Origin: Catelliglobosispora koreensis DSM 44566
GTDB lineage: Bacteria > Actinomycetota > Actinomycetes > Mycobacteriales > Micromonosporaceae
DNA: 64,000 nt
NCBI RefSeq assembly: GCF_000379685.1
Contig: NZ_KB903253.1
Span: 163,186 to 227,185, forward strand
Reading direction: 5' to 3'
Made by a program: the position numbers and the translations under genes. The notes under the pieces were generated by a model. The model was not told the DNA's origin. It searched no databases and saw only the letters and a list, made by a program, of their open reading frames with translations. Shown piece after piece: positions 39,470 to 47,476 of the stretch (position 1 is the first letter of the stretch; every line of letters starts with the position of its first letter).

Positions 39470-40353
39470 GTCGCCCGCCTGGCCAGACGCTTGCCGAGAG
39501 CGGCTCCTAGGGCCACCAGCGCCCCGAGCACCGGCCTGCCCTGGCGGGCCGTCAAAGCGCCTTGAAGTGCGGGTAACGCCATGATCCCCGCCCCAACAGC
39601 GGCACGGACATGCTCCGCGTTCGGCTTGTCCATGACTTTGCGTTGCGCCGTCCCGAATCGCTTGAGATACCAGCCGCTGAGGGCCGCGGCAGCGCCCTTG
39701 TCCACTCCGGACATTCCCGATGTGCGCGCCGGGCGGGAAGGGGTGCCTGATGGGCGCGTTAGCGAGGTGGCGGCCGCCGCGATGGCGGCCGTGGCGGGAA
39801 GGGTTTTGCGGGCGAGGGAAGCGTCGGCGCCGTGGACTTCGTGGCGGGACAGTTCGGTCACGACGTAGGTATGCGCGGCCACGACCGCCGCTGTCGGCAG
39901 GGCACGGGTGATACGTCCGCCGCTGGCGCCCAGGAGCACGTCGAGCCCCCGGCACGCGGCCATGACGGCCGGTCCCTGAGCGGTGTTCTTCCACTTGAGG
40001 TCGTAGGCCCAGATCGCCGCCGTGAGCGGAACCGCGACGCTTAACGCCCGTCGCCCACCGGCCAGCGCGGCGATGCCGAGCCCCGCCGCGGTCAGTCCAC
40101 TGGCGACGGTCAGCGCCTGCGACGGGGTAACGCGTCCCGACGGAATGGGCCGTTCCGGGCGCTCGATCTCGTCCAGTTCACGGTCGGCCCAGTCGTTGGC
40201 CGCCATGCCCGCGTAATAGAGGCACACAGAGGCCGCGGCCAGCCCAGCGGTCCTGCCGCTCACACAGTCAGCCGCCGCGGCTCCCGCGATCGCGTCACCC
40301 GGAACCGACAGCGCGGCTGGGGCTCGCACCAGCTCAAGCAGATCGCGCCACAT
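39466..40353 (-). CDS. eboC: EboC-like UbiA-family prenyltransferase
   Basis: The protein is 295 residues. I start it at the ATG at 40353, which shares one base with the MIPS-like stop (TGATG) and has ggtggag upstream. About seven or eight membrane helices are present. The first Asp-rich motif is AANDWADRELDEIERPERP (N-D-x-x-D-x-x-x-D), used to bind Mg-prenyl diphosphate. A second Asp-rich motif is weaker (AIWAYDLKWKNTAQ, D at the expected place). UbiA enzymes attach prenyl chains to aromatic or polar acceptors within the membrane. With the prenyl synthase and cyclitol synthase in the operon, a prenylated cyclitol is a reasonable prediction. Confidence 0.87.
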   Translation of the reverse strand: MWRDLLELVRAPAALSVPGDAIAGAAAADCVSGRTAGLAAASVCLYYAGMAANDWADRELDEIERPERPIPSGRVTPSQALTVASGLTAAGLGIAALAGGRRALSVAVPLTAAIWAYDLKWKNTAQGPAVMAACRGLDVLLGASGGRITRALPTAAVVAAHTYVVTELSRHEVHGADASLARKTLPATAAIAAAATSLTRPSGTPSRPARTSGMSGVDKGAAAALSGWYLKRFGTAQRKVMDKPNAEHVRAAVGAGIMALPALQGALTARQGRPVLGALVALGAALGKRLARRAT

Positions 40354-41474
40354 CAGCTCCACCCACCGATCCAGTCGCACAGCAGATTCCATTGGGCGGC
40401 AAGACCGTGCGGCACGTCACCGAGAGGATCCTTGAAGAAGAACGCGAGTTCGGGCAAGGGACCACTCAACCCTTGAGCGTGCGCGGCGGCGGTCAGGCGG
40501 GCCAGATCGAGCACGAGCGGTGCGGCGAGCGCGGAATCGCAGCCGTGCCAAGTGAACTCAAGCCGCATGCGCGTGCCGAGGAAACCGCTGAACGTGATCA
40601 GGTCCCAGGCCGTCTTCAGGTCGCCTATGTCTGGTACGAAATCGATGCGGGTTTGCCCTTCAGGCTCATAGCCCAGCGTCTCGCGCAGCACGCGCTGCTT
40701 GCTGGCCACCTTGGCGGCATTGGCGCCCGGCTCGGCTAGTGTCGCGCCGTCTCCCCCGCCGAGCAGGTTGATCCCCGACCAAGAGCGCACCTGCAGGTGA
40801 CGCATCGCGAACATGGGTGCGAGCACCGATTTCAGCAGAGTCTCGCCTGTCTTGCCGTCATGCCCGGCGTAAGGAACTTGGTTCTCCAGGGCTAGTTCGT
40901 GCAGAGCGGGAATCCGGGCACCGGTCGACGGCGTGAAGTCCACATAGGAGCAGCCAGCGCTGAGCGCGGCATGGGCGTAAAGCGAGCTCCACGACAGCAC
41001 CTGCCCCGCGCGCATGGCTTCTTGCAGCATGCCGAGGTCACCGTCGAAGTGCCGCAAGGGTTCCGTCGCCGAGACGTTGACGACCACGATCCGGTCGAGA
41101 TCGTGCCGCTCCTGGAAGCGCCTAAGGTCATCGGCGGCACGCTGGGCCACCTCGAGCTGATGGCGTCCCGTGGGCACGGGAAGCACCTCGCCCTCAAGCG
41201 AATTCAGCTCCGGCAACACGGCTTGCACGATGGGAGCTGGCAGCACCCCGGCCGCGGCGAGATCTTGCGCCTTCTTGACGAGGCACAAGGGCGCGCTATC
41301 GTGCCCTCCAATGTAGAGATCGTTCAGGGCTGGGATGGCCGGGTGGCGCAGGGCGGGCAGTTCGGTGACCAAACCGGGCGGTCCGGCGAACGAACCACGC
41401 ACGGCTAGCGCTCCAACGATGCTGGTCACGGCCACTGAACCACGAGCGCCGATCAGCCACATTCCGGTGCGCAC
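40353..41474 (-). CDS. Inositol-3-phosphate-synthase-like enzyme heading the Ebo operon
   Basis: The protein is 373 residues from the GTG at 41474, which has ggagg five bases upstream; a GTG at 41489 would add five residues. It begins MRTGMWLIGARGSVAVTSIV, an NAD-binding loop typical of MIPS relatives. Later segments include VVVNVSATEPLRHF, YVDFTPSTGARIPAL, YAGHDGKTGETLLKSVLAP and SWSGINLLGGGDGATL, all MIPS-type active-site stretches. True MIPS makes myo-inositol 3-phosphate from glucose 6-phosphate; this paralogue may form a different cyclitol phosphate. It occupies the place where cyanobacterial ebo clusters carry EboD, a dehydroquinate-synthase-like cyclase. Confidence 0.88.
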   Translation of the reverse strand: MRTGMWLIGARGSVAVTSIVGALAVRGSFAGPPGLVTELPALRHPAIPALNDLYIGGHDSAPLCLVKKAQDLAAAGVLPAPIVQAVLPELNSLEGEVLPVPTGRHQLEVAQRAADDLRRFQERHDLDRIVVVNVSATEPLRHFDGDLGMLQEAMRAGQVLSWSSLYAHAALSAGCSYVDFTPSTGARIPALHELALENQVPYAGHDGKTGETLLKSVLAPMFAMRHLQVRSWSGINLLGGGDGATLAEPGANAAKVASKQRVLRETLGYEPEGQTRIDFVPDIGDLKTAWDLITFSGFLGTRMRLEFTWHGCDSALAAPLVLDLARLTAAAHAQGLSGPLPELAFFFKDPLGDVPHGLAAQWNLLCDWIGGWS

Positions 41475-41482
41475 AAGGGCCT

Positions 41483-41502
41483 CCGTCACGTCTTAGTGAC
41501 GG
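41483..41502. promoter_or_regulatory. Inverted repeat operator at the Ebo operon start
   Basis: CCGTCAC-N6-GTGACGG is a perfect seven-base inverted repeat directly upstream of the MIPS-like gene and just downstream of the predicted -10 box at 41505-41510, so it straddles the expected transcription start. A bound repressor would block the operon. Which regulator binds is unknown. Confidence 0.5.
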
Positions 41503-41504
41503 CC

Positions 41505-41510
41505 ATATTA
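41505..41510 (-). promoter_or_regulatory. Putative -10 element of the Ebo operon
   Basis: On the minus strand the sequence reads TAATAT, a near-perfect -10 hexamer in a short AT-rich island (gtatacggatttaatatgg). No convincing -35 lies 16-18 bases upstream. The start would fall about 20 bases before the ribosome binding site of the GTG at 41474. Confidence 0.4.
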
Positions 41511-41538
41511 AATCCGTATACGCAAAACTTTCTAGATA

Positions 41539-41880
41539 GTGCGACTTAGTTTTTTCGATTTGAGCAAAACTTCCGCCATGCTGGAGGATAAGTGCGTGAC
41601 GTATGTCCTCACGACACAGTCAGCCATTCCCGCAGGCAGCTTAGCCGCCACCCCGCAGCCGATCATCGATGCTGAAGGCGGTTTGCGTGTCCTGGGCGCG
41701 GTGAGCGTTTGGGCTTTCGGCACCGGCTTCCACCGCCTGCACCTCGACCATTCGTTCCGCAACGCGGCGTCGTGCCGGGTCGCCGAGAAGGCGGGCTTCG
41801 TCCTGGAGGGAACCAAGCGAAGCGCTGCCATCCACGCCGACGGCCGGCACGACATGCATCTGCATGCGTGGGTTATTTGA
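41539..41880 (+). pseudogene. GNAT acetyltransferase remnant (RimJ/RimL type)
   Basis: Only the C-terminal part of a RimJ-type acetyltransferase is recognisable: SVWAFGTGFHRLHLDHSFRN, then ASCRVAEKAGFVLEGTKRS and DMHLHAWVI, the normal end of the family. The first 60 residues of the open frame do not match the N-terminal GNAT strands, and the acetyl-CoA-binding loop (Q/R-x-x-G-x-G/A) is missing. At 113 residues it is about 60-70 residues short. A deletion removed the middle and most of the N-terminus. It lies divergent from the Ebo operon promoter and convergent with the membrane-protein gene, overlapping its end by eight bases. Confidence 0.65.
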
Positions 41881-42976
41881 AGTTCATGGACACGCCGCGG
41901 GGATAGGCGCCATCGCGAAGCTCCAGCCACGACAGTGGTTCCTGATCCGGCAAGGTGAACACGAGCGTCCCGAGCCGGCGCTCCCCTGCCGCTAACGGCG
42001 CGGCGAAGATGTCCGAGCCACCGTTGGCCGCGACAGTCGCGTCGTGATCCGGCTCGACCCACTTCTGCGGCGTCTCGTGCAGCCGCTGCATCCGCCGGTG
42101 CCAAGGCTGCATCGAGCTGGCCGTGTTGCGGATGGACACGATCGCCTGACACCGGCGGGTTTCAGTGTTCTGGCAGAACCATTGGTAGACGGTGAATTCA
42201 GCCCGGCCAGCCATCGCGGGCAACCCGATCTGCAACGACTCCTGGCCCCGTGTCGTCAGCACGCTGTTGGCCCCGGTCGCGGTCGAGACAGCCGACTTGG
42301 TGCGCTTGGCCACGTAACCAAGGATGCCCGCGGAAACCACGACGAGCGCGACGGCCGCGGCCACGACAGCGAGGAAACTGCGGCGCGGGCGCATCCAGGC
42401 GAACAGGCCGGGGATCCAGCGATCACGCCAGCGGTACGCCGCGTACCCGCCCGCGCCGATGGCCGCCACGGCGAGGGTCCACAGCAGAACCGCCGTCCAC
42501 GGGAACGGGCCGCTGGAACGCTCCTGAGCGATAGCCAGCGGCAGATCGCCGACGAGACAATCGCGCACGGGACCGTGCGGCTCGGCGATGCAGACCGTCG
42601 TGCGGGCCGAGGAGGAAAGCGACGGGAAAACGGCATCCGTGCTCAGCACTACCGCTTGCAGCGGCGGCACTTCTACGGCCATCCACTGTGCGCCGCCACC
42701 GTCCACTTTGGCCTCGCCTGACGCCGACACGGTGGTCGGTGCCTCGGCGAAGCTCTGCGTCACCATCACCGTTTGCGGATCGGGCCGGGTGTTTTGCAGC
42801 ATCACTGAGTAACCGACTTTGGCTTCGGCTCCCGCGGCTTGAATGCGCACGAGGAGTGGGGGCGCTGGCGCCGGGTCAGCGGCCGCGGGGCTTCCCGCGA
42901 AGGCGAAAGCGCTGGCCAGCAGCGCGCAGAGCAGCAGTTTCCGTGTCACAGTTGCCGACTGTATGGGCGGTTTCAA
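41873..42976 (-). CDS. Secreted/membrane protein of unknown function
   Basis: The protein is 367 residues. It has an N-terminal signal (RKLLLCALLASAFAFAGSPAAA), an extracellular beta-rich domain (about 35-160), a membrane helix (TAVLLWTLAVAAIGAGGYAA), a short basic loop (RWRDRWIPGLFAWMRPRRS), a second helix (FLAVVAAAVALVVVSAGILG) and a second extracellular domain with a Cys pair (FCQNTETRRC). The layout (domain, two helices, domain) suggests a sensor or envelope assembly factor, but I recognise no family. It is a single gene between the GNAT remnant and the second ROK regulator. Confidence 0.75.
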   Translation of the reverse strand: MKPPIQSATVTRKLLLCALLASAFAFAGSPAAADPAPAPPLLVRIQAAGAEAKVGYSVMLQNTRPDPQTVMVTQSFAEAPTTVSASGEAKVDGGGAQWMAVEVPPLQAVVLSTDAVFPSLSSSARTTVCIAEPHGPVRDCLVGDLPLAIAQERSSGPFPWTAVLLWTLAVAAIGAGGYAAYRWRDRWIPGLFAWMRPRRSFLAVVAAAVALVVVSAGILGYVAKRTKSAVSTATGANSVLTTRGQESLQIGLPAMAGRAEFTVYQWFCQNTETRRCQAIVSIRNTASSMQPWHRRMQRLHETPQKWVEPDHDATVAANGGSDIFAAPLAAGERRLGTLVFTLPDQEPLSWLELRDGAYPRGVSMNFK

Positions 42977-43024
42977 GCAGGCGCGCGTTGTTTGCGATTT
43001 TGCCCCGCGAGCTGACTTGAGCCG

Positions 43025-44173
43025 CTAAGCTAGCGGATCTTCCAGGAGCGCCTGGAAGGCTAGCTCGGCCGCTCCGATGAGAGCGGCGTCCACCCCGAGT
43101 GCCGGAGTCCGCAGGCGCACGTGCTCACGGGTCGCGGCCAGGCCCATGCTGGCGAGCTTGCTGCGCACCTGCGCGGCTGACGCGAGATAGACGTCGCGCA
43201 ACGTCCCGCCAAAGATCACGAGCTCCGGGTTGAAGATGTTCACCAGATTGGCGACCCCGAAGCCGAGCCAATCGCCCACGTGACGGACCGCCGAGATGGC
43301 GACGGCGTCGCCGCGAGCGGCCCGGTCGACGACGGCTAACACCGCTGAGAGCCCGGTTTCGTTGCTGCCAGCCAGCTCCAGCAGCGGCAGCTCGCCAATC
43401 TCGGTCTCCCAGCAGCCTTTTGAGCCGCAGCTGCACCGCCGGCCAGACGGGTTGACCACCATGTGGCCGACTTCCCCGCCGTAGCCTCCGTGCCCGGTGA
43501 CCCGGCGTCCACCCGCGATGATCCCGGCGCCCACACCGACGTCGCCATAGACGTAAATAACGTTGTCACAACCCGCGGCCACGCCCCTGGTGTGCTCGGC
43601 GAGCGCGCACAGGTCGGCCACGTTGCCCACTTTGACCTGGGGAAGCAGATCCGGCAACTGCTCCCGCACGAGTGTCGCGATAGGAAGGTCGCCGTGCAGA
43701 TGCACCACACCGTCCTCGTGGCGGACCATCCCCGCGACCGCGATTCCCGCGCCGAGGCAACGCCCAGCGCCGGTCATGTCCCGGATGAATGTCGCGATCG
43801 GACTGATTAGGTCACTCGTTTCGCCCCGGGGACGGCTCGCACTGCGCTGATCCAGGATGACGCCGCCGAGGCCGACCCGGGCAACCCGGATCTGGTCCAC
43901 CTCAACGCTAACCGCGTAGGAGTAGACCGTCTCCGACATTGCCCGGACCACAAGCGACGGCCTTCCGGCCCGGCCAGTTTCGCGAGGCGCTTCCTCGGTC
44001 ACCAGGCCGGCCTCGGTCAGATCTGCCGTCAAAGCCCCGATGGTGGAGCGGTTCAGGCCAAGCTCCGTCGTGAGTTCCGCCCGCGACATCTGGCCACGCT
44101 CGTGCACGAACCGCAAGAGCGCGCCTAGATTCTGCCGCCGGATCTCCTCCTGGCTCGGTGCCGATGCCCGCAT
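43025..44173 (-). CDS. ROK family transcriptional regulator of the second sugar importer
   Basis: The protein is 382 residues from the ATG at 44173 (ggagagg just upstream). The N-terminal winged helix is LLRFVHERGQMSRAELTTELGLNRSTIGAL. The ROK part includes VYSYAVSVEVDQIRVARVGL, GAGIAVAGMVRH, YVYGDVGVGAGIIAGGR and the zinc motif GHMVVNPSGRRCSCGSKGCWE. It is the XylR/NagC type that binds a sugar and releases the operator. It sits last in the operon after the importer genes (22-base gap). Palindromes near 47322 and 47347, upstream of the binding-protein gene, are candidate operators. Confidence 0.9.
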   Translation of the reverse strand: MRASAPSQEEIRRQNLGALLRFVHERGQMSRAELTTELGLNRSTIGALTADLTEAGLVTEEAPRETGRAGRPSLVVRAMSETVYSYAVSVEVDQIRVARVGLGGVILDQRSASRPRGETSDLISPIATFIRDMTGAGRCLGAGIAVAGMVRHEDGVVHLHGDLPIATLVREQLPDLLPQVKVGNVADLCALAEHTRGVAAGCDNVIYVYGDVGVGAGIIAGGRRVTGHGGYGGEVGHMVVNPSGRRCSCGSKGCWETEIGELPLLELAGSNETGLSAVLAVVDRAARGDAVAISAVRHVGDWLGFGVANLVNIFNPELVIFGGTLRDVYLASAAQVRSKLASMGLAATREHVRLRTPALGVDAALIGAAELAFQALLEDPLA

Positions 44174-44195
44174 TCCTCTCCCGTTGCTCACTGGC

Positions 44196-45380
44196 TTAAC
44201 TGCTGGTGCTCGCCCGCTTGCGGGAAAGCGCGTCAACGCTCGCGGCAAGCAGCAGAACGGTGCCGGTGACAACGTACTTCACACCCGATGTGTAGCCCAT
44301 CAGCCCCATGCCGTTGTCAATCACAGCGATTACAGCGCCACCGAGAATGGCGTCGAGCACGCGGCCCTTGCCACCGAAAAGGCTTGTGCCACCAATGACC
44401 GCGGCACCAACGGCGTAGAGCAAAACGTTTGAGCCACCGGTGTTCGGGTCGACCGAGGTCGCCCGGCTCGCGGCGATGATGCCGCCGACAGCGGCCAGTC
44501 CCGAGCAGATGACGAAGGCGGAGATGCGCATCAAGTCCACATTGATACCGGCTCGCCGGGCGGCTTCACGGTTGCCACCCACGGCGTAGAGGTGCCGTCC
44601 ATAAGCGGTGCGGTGCAACAGGAAAGTTCCAGCGATAAGCAACACCACGATAAGGGGTACTACGTAAGGCACTCCCTTAAGCGAGGATATGAGCGCATTA
44701 CGGCTGCGTTCCTGGTTGAGCACATACACCGCCGTCACCGTCAGCACGGCGAGGGCACCGATCCGCAGCGCCAGCACGTTCCACGACGGAGCCGTGGCTT
44801 GCCGCGCGCGGCGGCGAACCGCCGAGACGATCTGAATAGCGGCGTATCCCAGGACCCCAGCGCCAGCCACGATCCAGCCGAGCAGCGGCGGCATGTTCTT
44901 GTTGGCCAGCGCGACGATGACCTCATCGCGCACCGGGACGATATTGCCGTCCTTGACGATGAGCAGCACGATCCCCTGGAAGGCAAGGAATGCCGCCAGG
45001 GTTACCACAAACGACGGTATGTTCAGCTTCGCTACGAGGAATCCTAGTATCAGCCCGATCACCAGTCCTGTGGCGATCGCGATGCCAACGCTTGCGTACC
45101 AAGGGAATTGCTGCTGATCGAGGGTGATCGCCAGGACAGCGGCACACACGCCAGAGGCGAAGCCAGCGCTGAGGTCGATTTCCCCTAGCAGCAACACGAA
45201 GACGAGACCCATGGCGATGACCGTGACGGCCGCGCCCTGGGTGAACAGGTTGGCGAAGTTACCGGCGCTGAAGAATCGCGGCCGCATGATGGTGAAAACG
45301 GTGCACAGCACCAGCAGCCCGGCGATCGCCGGAAGCGCGCCGAGGTTGCCCCTGCGGACCGAAGCGAACCACTCTCTCAT
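44196..45380 (-). CDS. Sugar ABC transporter permease (XylH-type)
   Basis: The protein is 394 residues with about 11-12 hydrophobic segments, more than RbsC, as in XylH. Signatures: VTVIAMGLVFVLLLGEIDLSAG, GFLVAKLNIPSFVVTLAAF, VGGNREAARRAGINVDLMRI and AVGAAVIGGTSLFGGKGRVLDA. It forms the transmembrane channel of a xylose-like importer. Its ATG shares one base with the stop codon of the ATPase (TAATG), so they are translationally coupled. Confidence 0.9.
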   Translation of the reverse strand: MREWFASVRRGNLGALPAIAGLLVLCTVFTIMRPRFFSAGNFANLFTQGAAVTVIAMGLVFVLLLGEIDLSAGFASGVCAAVLAITLDQQQFPWYASVGIAIATGLVIGLILGFLVAKLNIPSFVVTLAAFLAFQGIVLLIVKDGNIVPVRDEVIVALANKNMPPLLGWIVAGAGVLGYAAIQIVSAVRRRARQATAPSWNVLALRIGALAVLTVTAVYVLNQERSRNALISSLKGVPYVVPLIVVLLIAGTFLLHRTAYGRHLYAVGGNREAARRAGINVDLMRISAFVICSGLAAVGGIIAASRATSVDPNTGGSNVLLYAVGAAVIGGTSLFGGKGRVLDAILGGAVIAVIDNGMGLMGYTSGVKYVVTGTVLLLAASVDALSRKRASTSS

Positions 45381-46129
45381 TACTGGGCCAGCCCTTCACT
45401 GCGGCCAGACGTGATGAGCTCGACGACCTGGGCATGGGTTATGTCGGTGGTTTTGACTTGCGCCACCATCTGTCCTAAGTAGAGGGCGGCGATCCGGTCG
45501 GACACCGCGAAGACGTCGTTCATGTTGTGCGAGATGAGCACCACGGCCAGCCCGTTGTCGGCCAGCTGGCGCACCAGCTCAAGCACCTGCGCCGTTTGCG
45601 CGACGCCCAGAGCCGCGGTCGGCTCGTCCAGGATCACCAGTTTGCTGTTCCACAGCACGGCCTTGGAGATCGCGACGATCTGCCTTTGGCCACCCGACAG
45701 GCTCGACACCGGCTGGCGCACACTGCTTACCGTTTTGACCGACAGCCCCGCGAGGGTCGCCGTCGCGAGCGCTTCCATTTCTGGCTCGTCAAGCACCCAG
45801 CCCCGTTTGCGTTCCCGTCCGAGGAACATATTCTGGACGATGTCCAGGTTGTCGCAGAGCGCCAGATCCTGATAGACGATTTCGATGCCCAGCTGCGCCG
45901 CGTCGCGCGGGCTGTGCACCTGCACCGGGTTGCCTTCGTAGAAGACTTCGCCACTGTCGATTTGGTGCGTTCCACCAACACACTTGACCAAAGTGGACTT
46001 CCCGGCGCCGTTGTCGCCGACCAGAGCGGTCACCTCACCCGCGCGGACCGTCAAAGCGACGTCGCGGAGCACATGCACGGGACCAAAACTCTTGTTGATC
46101 CCGCGCAATTCGAGGAGGGGTGCTTGCAC
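45380..46129 (-). CDS. Sugar ABC transporter ATP-binding protein (single-cassette)
   Basis: The protein is 249 residues with one ABC cassette: Walker A GDNGAGKST, signature LSGGQRQIV, Walker B KLVILDEPTAAL and a switch His in VLISHNMNDVF. It is half the size of RbsA/XylG, so it must work as a homodimer. The single-domain version is common for xylose-type importers of actinobacteria. It lies 62 bases after the binding-protein gene, separated by a strong hairpin at 46148-46177. Confidence 0.92.
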   Translation of the reverse strand: MQAPLLELRGINKSFGPVHVLRDVALTVRAGEVTALVGDNGAGKSTLVKCVGGTHQIDSGEVFYEGNPVQVHSPRDAAQLGIEIVYQDLALCDNLDIVQNMFLGRERKRGWVLDEPEMEALATATLAGLSVKTVSSVRQPVSSLSGGQRQIVAISKAVLWNSKLVILDEPTAALGVAQTAQVLELVRQLADNGLAVVLISHNMNDVFAVSDRIAALYLGQMVAQVKTTDITHAQVVELITSGRSEGLAQ

Positions 46130-46147
46130 GTTTGCGTCCTTTCATCG

Positions 46148-46177
46148 CAGTGGCCCGGGCCGTAACCCGGGCCACTG
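46148..46177 (-). terminator. Intra-operon hairpin (partial terminator or stabiliser)
   Basis: CAGTGGCCCGGG and its complement form a perfect 12-base-pair stem with a six-base loop between the binding-protein gene (ends 46192) and the ATPase gene (starts 46129). It would lower readthrough, keeping the binding protein in excess over the membrane complex. Confidence 0.65.
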
Positions 46178-46191
46178 TAATAGCGGGCGGT

Positions 46192-47274
46192 CTAGCTGAT
46201 CCCGGCCTCGGTGCACTTGGCCGCGAACGCTGCCGTGCACAGTTCGGCCTTGGTGACGAAGCCATCGGCGATGACTGCCTTCACCGAGTCGAAGTAGATC
46301 GCCTGCGGCTCCAGCAGAACCGACGGCACCTCTCGCTTCGTCTCCGGGTCGATCACCTTCTGGGAGACCGGCTTCTTCGTTCCCTTTGCCAGGCCGATAG
46401 CCAATTCCGCGGCGGCGTCGGCTTCCTTCTTGATCGCCTTGTAGACGGTCATGCACTGGTCGCCCGCAAGGATGTTCTGCAGACCCGCGACCGTCGCGTC
46501 CTGACCGGTCACCGGAACCTTGCCGTTGAGGTTGTTCTTCTTCAGCACGGTGATCGCGGCGTTACCGAGACCATCGTTCGCCGCGAGCACGCCATCGATC
46601 TTGCCGCTGGCGCCGGTCAGCATCTGCTCGAACATCGTGGCACCGGTGGCGTTGTCCCAGTCAGGAACGGACTGGTCGGGGCCCTTGGTGTATTCCTTGC
46701 TGTCGAACTTCGGCTTGAGGACCGAGTCGTAGCCATTCTTGAACAAGGTGGCGTTGTTGTCAGTCGGCGAACCATTGAGGTAGGCGACGACGGGGTTGGC
46801 CACCTTCTTGTCGGTCAGGCACTTGGCCAGACCGGTTCCCTGCAGTTTGCCGACGGCCTCGTTGTCGAAGCTCACGTAATATTCCGCTGATCCCCCGAGG
46901 GTCAGCCGGTCGTAGTCAATAGTGGCGACGCCTTGCGCTTTTGCCTTCTCCAGCACGGCCTTGCCGCTGCCGGAGTCGAGGTTAACGATCATCAGCACGT
47001 TCGCGCCGTTGGTGATCATCTGCTCGGCGATAGTCTGGAAAGCGCCCTTGTCGTTCTGCGCGTTCTGGATGTCATAGTCGACGCCTGCGGCCTTGAAGGC
47101 GGCTTCAAGGTACTTACGGTCCGCGGTCTCCCAGCGGGCCGACGACTTGCTGTCGGGCAGGATTACCCCGATCTTTGGCTTCTTGGCTTCGCCTGGGCCA
47201 GCATCTTCGCCACAGGCGGCCAGACCACCGAGCGCCAGCATTCCGGCGGTCAGGGCCAGGATCGTCTTGCGCAT
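46192..47274 (-). CDS. Sugar ABC transporter substrate-binding lipoprotein (XylF-type)
   Basis: The protein is 360 residues. The signal peptide ends in a lipobox (GGLAAC). The mature sequence shows the XylF-type fold: KIGVILPDSKSSARWETADR, NAQNDKGAFQTIAEQMITNG, GVATIDYDRLTLGG, YVSFDNEAVGKLQG and PVTGQDATVAGLQNILAGDQ. The DYDRL and ARWE segments match xylose/chito-sugar binding proteins such as XylF/ChvE. It is the first gene of the operon 47274-43025 and has a strong aaggaagg ribosome binding site. Confidence 0.92.
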   Translation of the reverse strand: MRKTILALTAGMLALGGLAACGEDAGPGEAKKPKIGVILPDSKSSARWETADRKYLEAAFKAAGVDYDIQNAQNDKGAFQTIAEQMITNGANVLMIVNLDSGSGKAVLEKAKAQGVATIDYDRLTLGGSAEYYVSFDNEAVGKLQGTGLAKCLTDKKVANPVVAYLNGSPTDNNATLFKNGYDSVLKPKFDSKEYTKGPDQSVPDWDNATGATMFEQMLTGASGKIDGVLAANDGLGNAAITVLKKNNLNGKVPVTGQDATVAGLQNILAGDQCMTVYKAIKKEADAAAELAIGLAKGTKKPVSQKVIDPETKREVPSVLLEPQAIYFDSVKAVIADGFVTKAELCTAAFAAKCTEAGIS

Positions 47275-47321
47275 GGTGCTCAGATCCTTCCTTAGGGATT
47301 TATTTAGGGCTGTGCATCAGC

Positions 47322-47361
47322 GCGACCGGTCGCTGCCGAGGGTTTTGTTGTGAGCGACAAC
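47322..47361. promoter_or_regulatory. Candidate operator palindromes upstream of the second sugar operon
   Basis: Two inverted repeats lie 48-87 bases before the ATG of the binding-protein gene: GCGACCGGTCGC (47322-47333, perfect) and GTTGT-N5-ACAAC (47347-47361, perfect five-base arms). Either may be the binding site of the ROK regulator encoded at the end of the operon. The assignment is by position only. Confidence 0.35.
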
Positions 47362-47433
47362 GTATGTTCAGCCGCCGTATTTCCGCAAGTCCCGAGTTTG
47401 TTGCCCGCGATAACAATTCAGCAACGCGCACGA

Positions 47434-47467
47434 AACGAGGGCCCGGGCGGTCGCCCGGGCCCTCGTT
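47434..47467 (-). terminator. Hairpin terminator of the sigma-factor gene
   Basis: A perfect 16-base-pair inverted repeat (AACGAGGGCCCGGGCG and complement) with only two bases between the arms starts 10 bases after the stop of the sigma-factor gene at 47477. It is one of the strongest hairpins in the window. Confidence 0.8.
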
Positions 47468-47476
47468 GGGAGCGGT

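Noticed and set aside
39470..39994. Upstream extension of the isomerase frame at 38648-39469
   Set aside because: It would lie within the EboC coding region in another frame; the ATGA junction at 39469 is the natural start.
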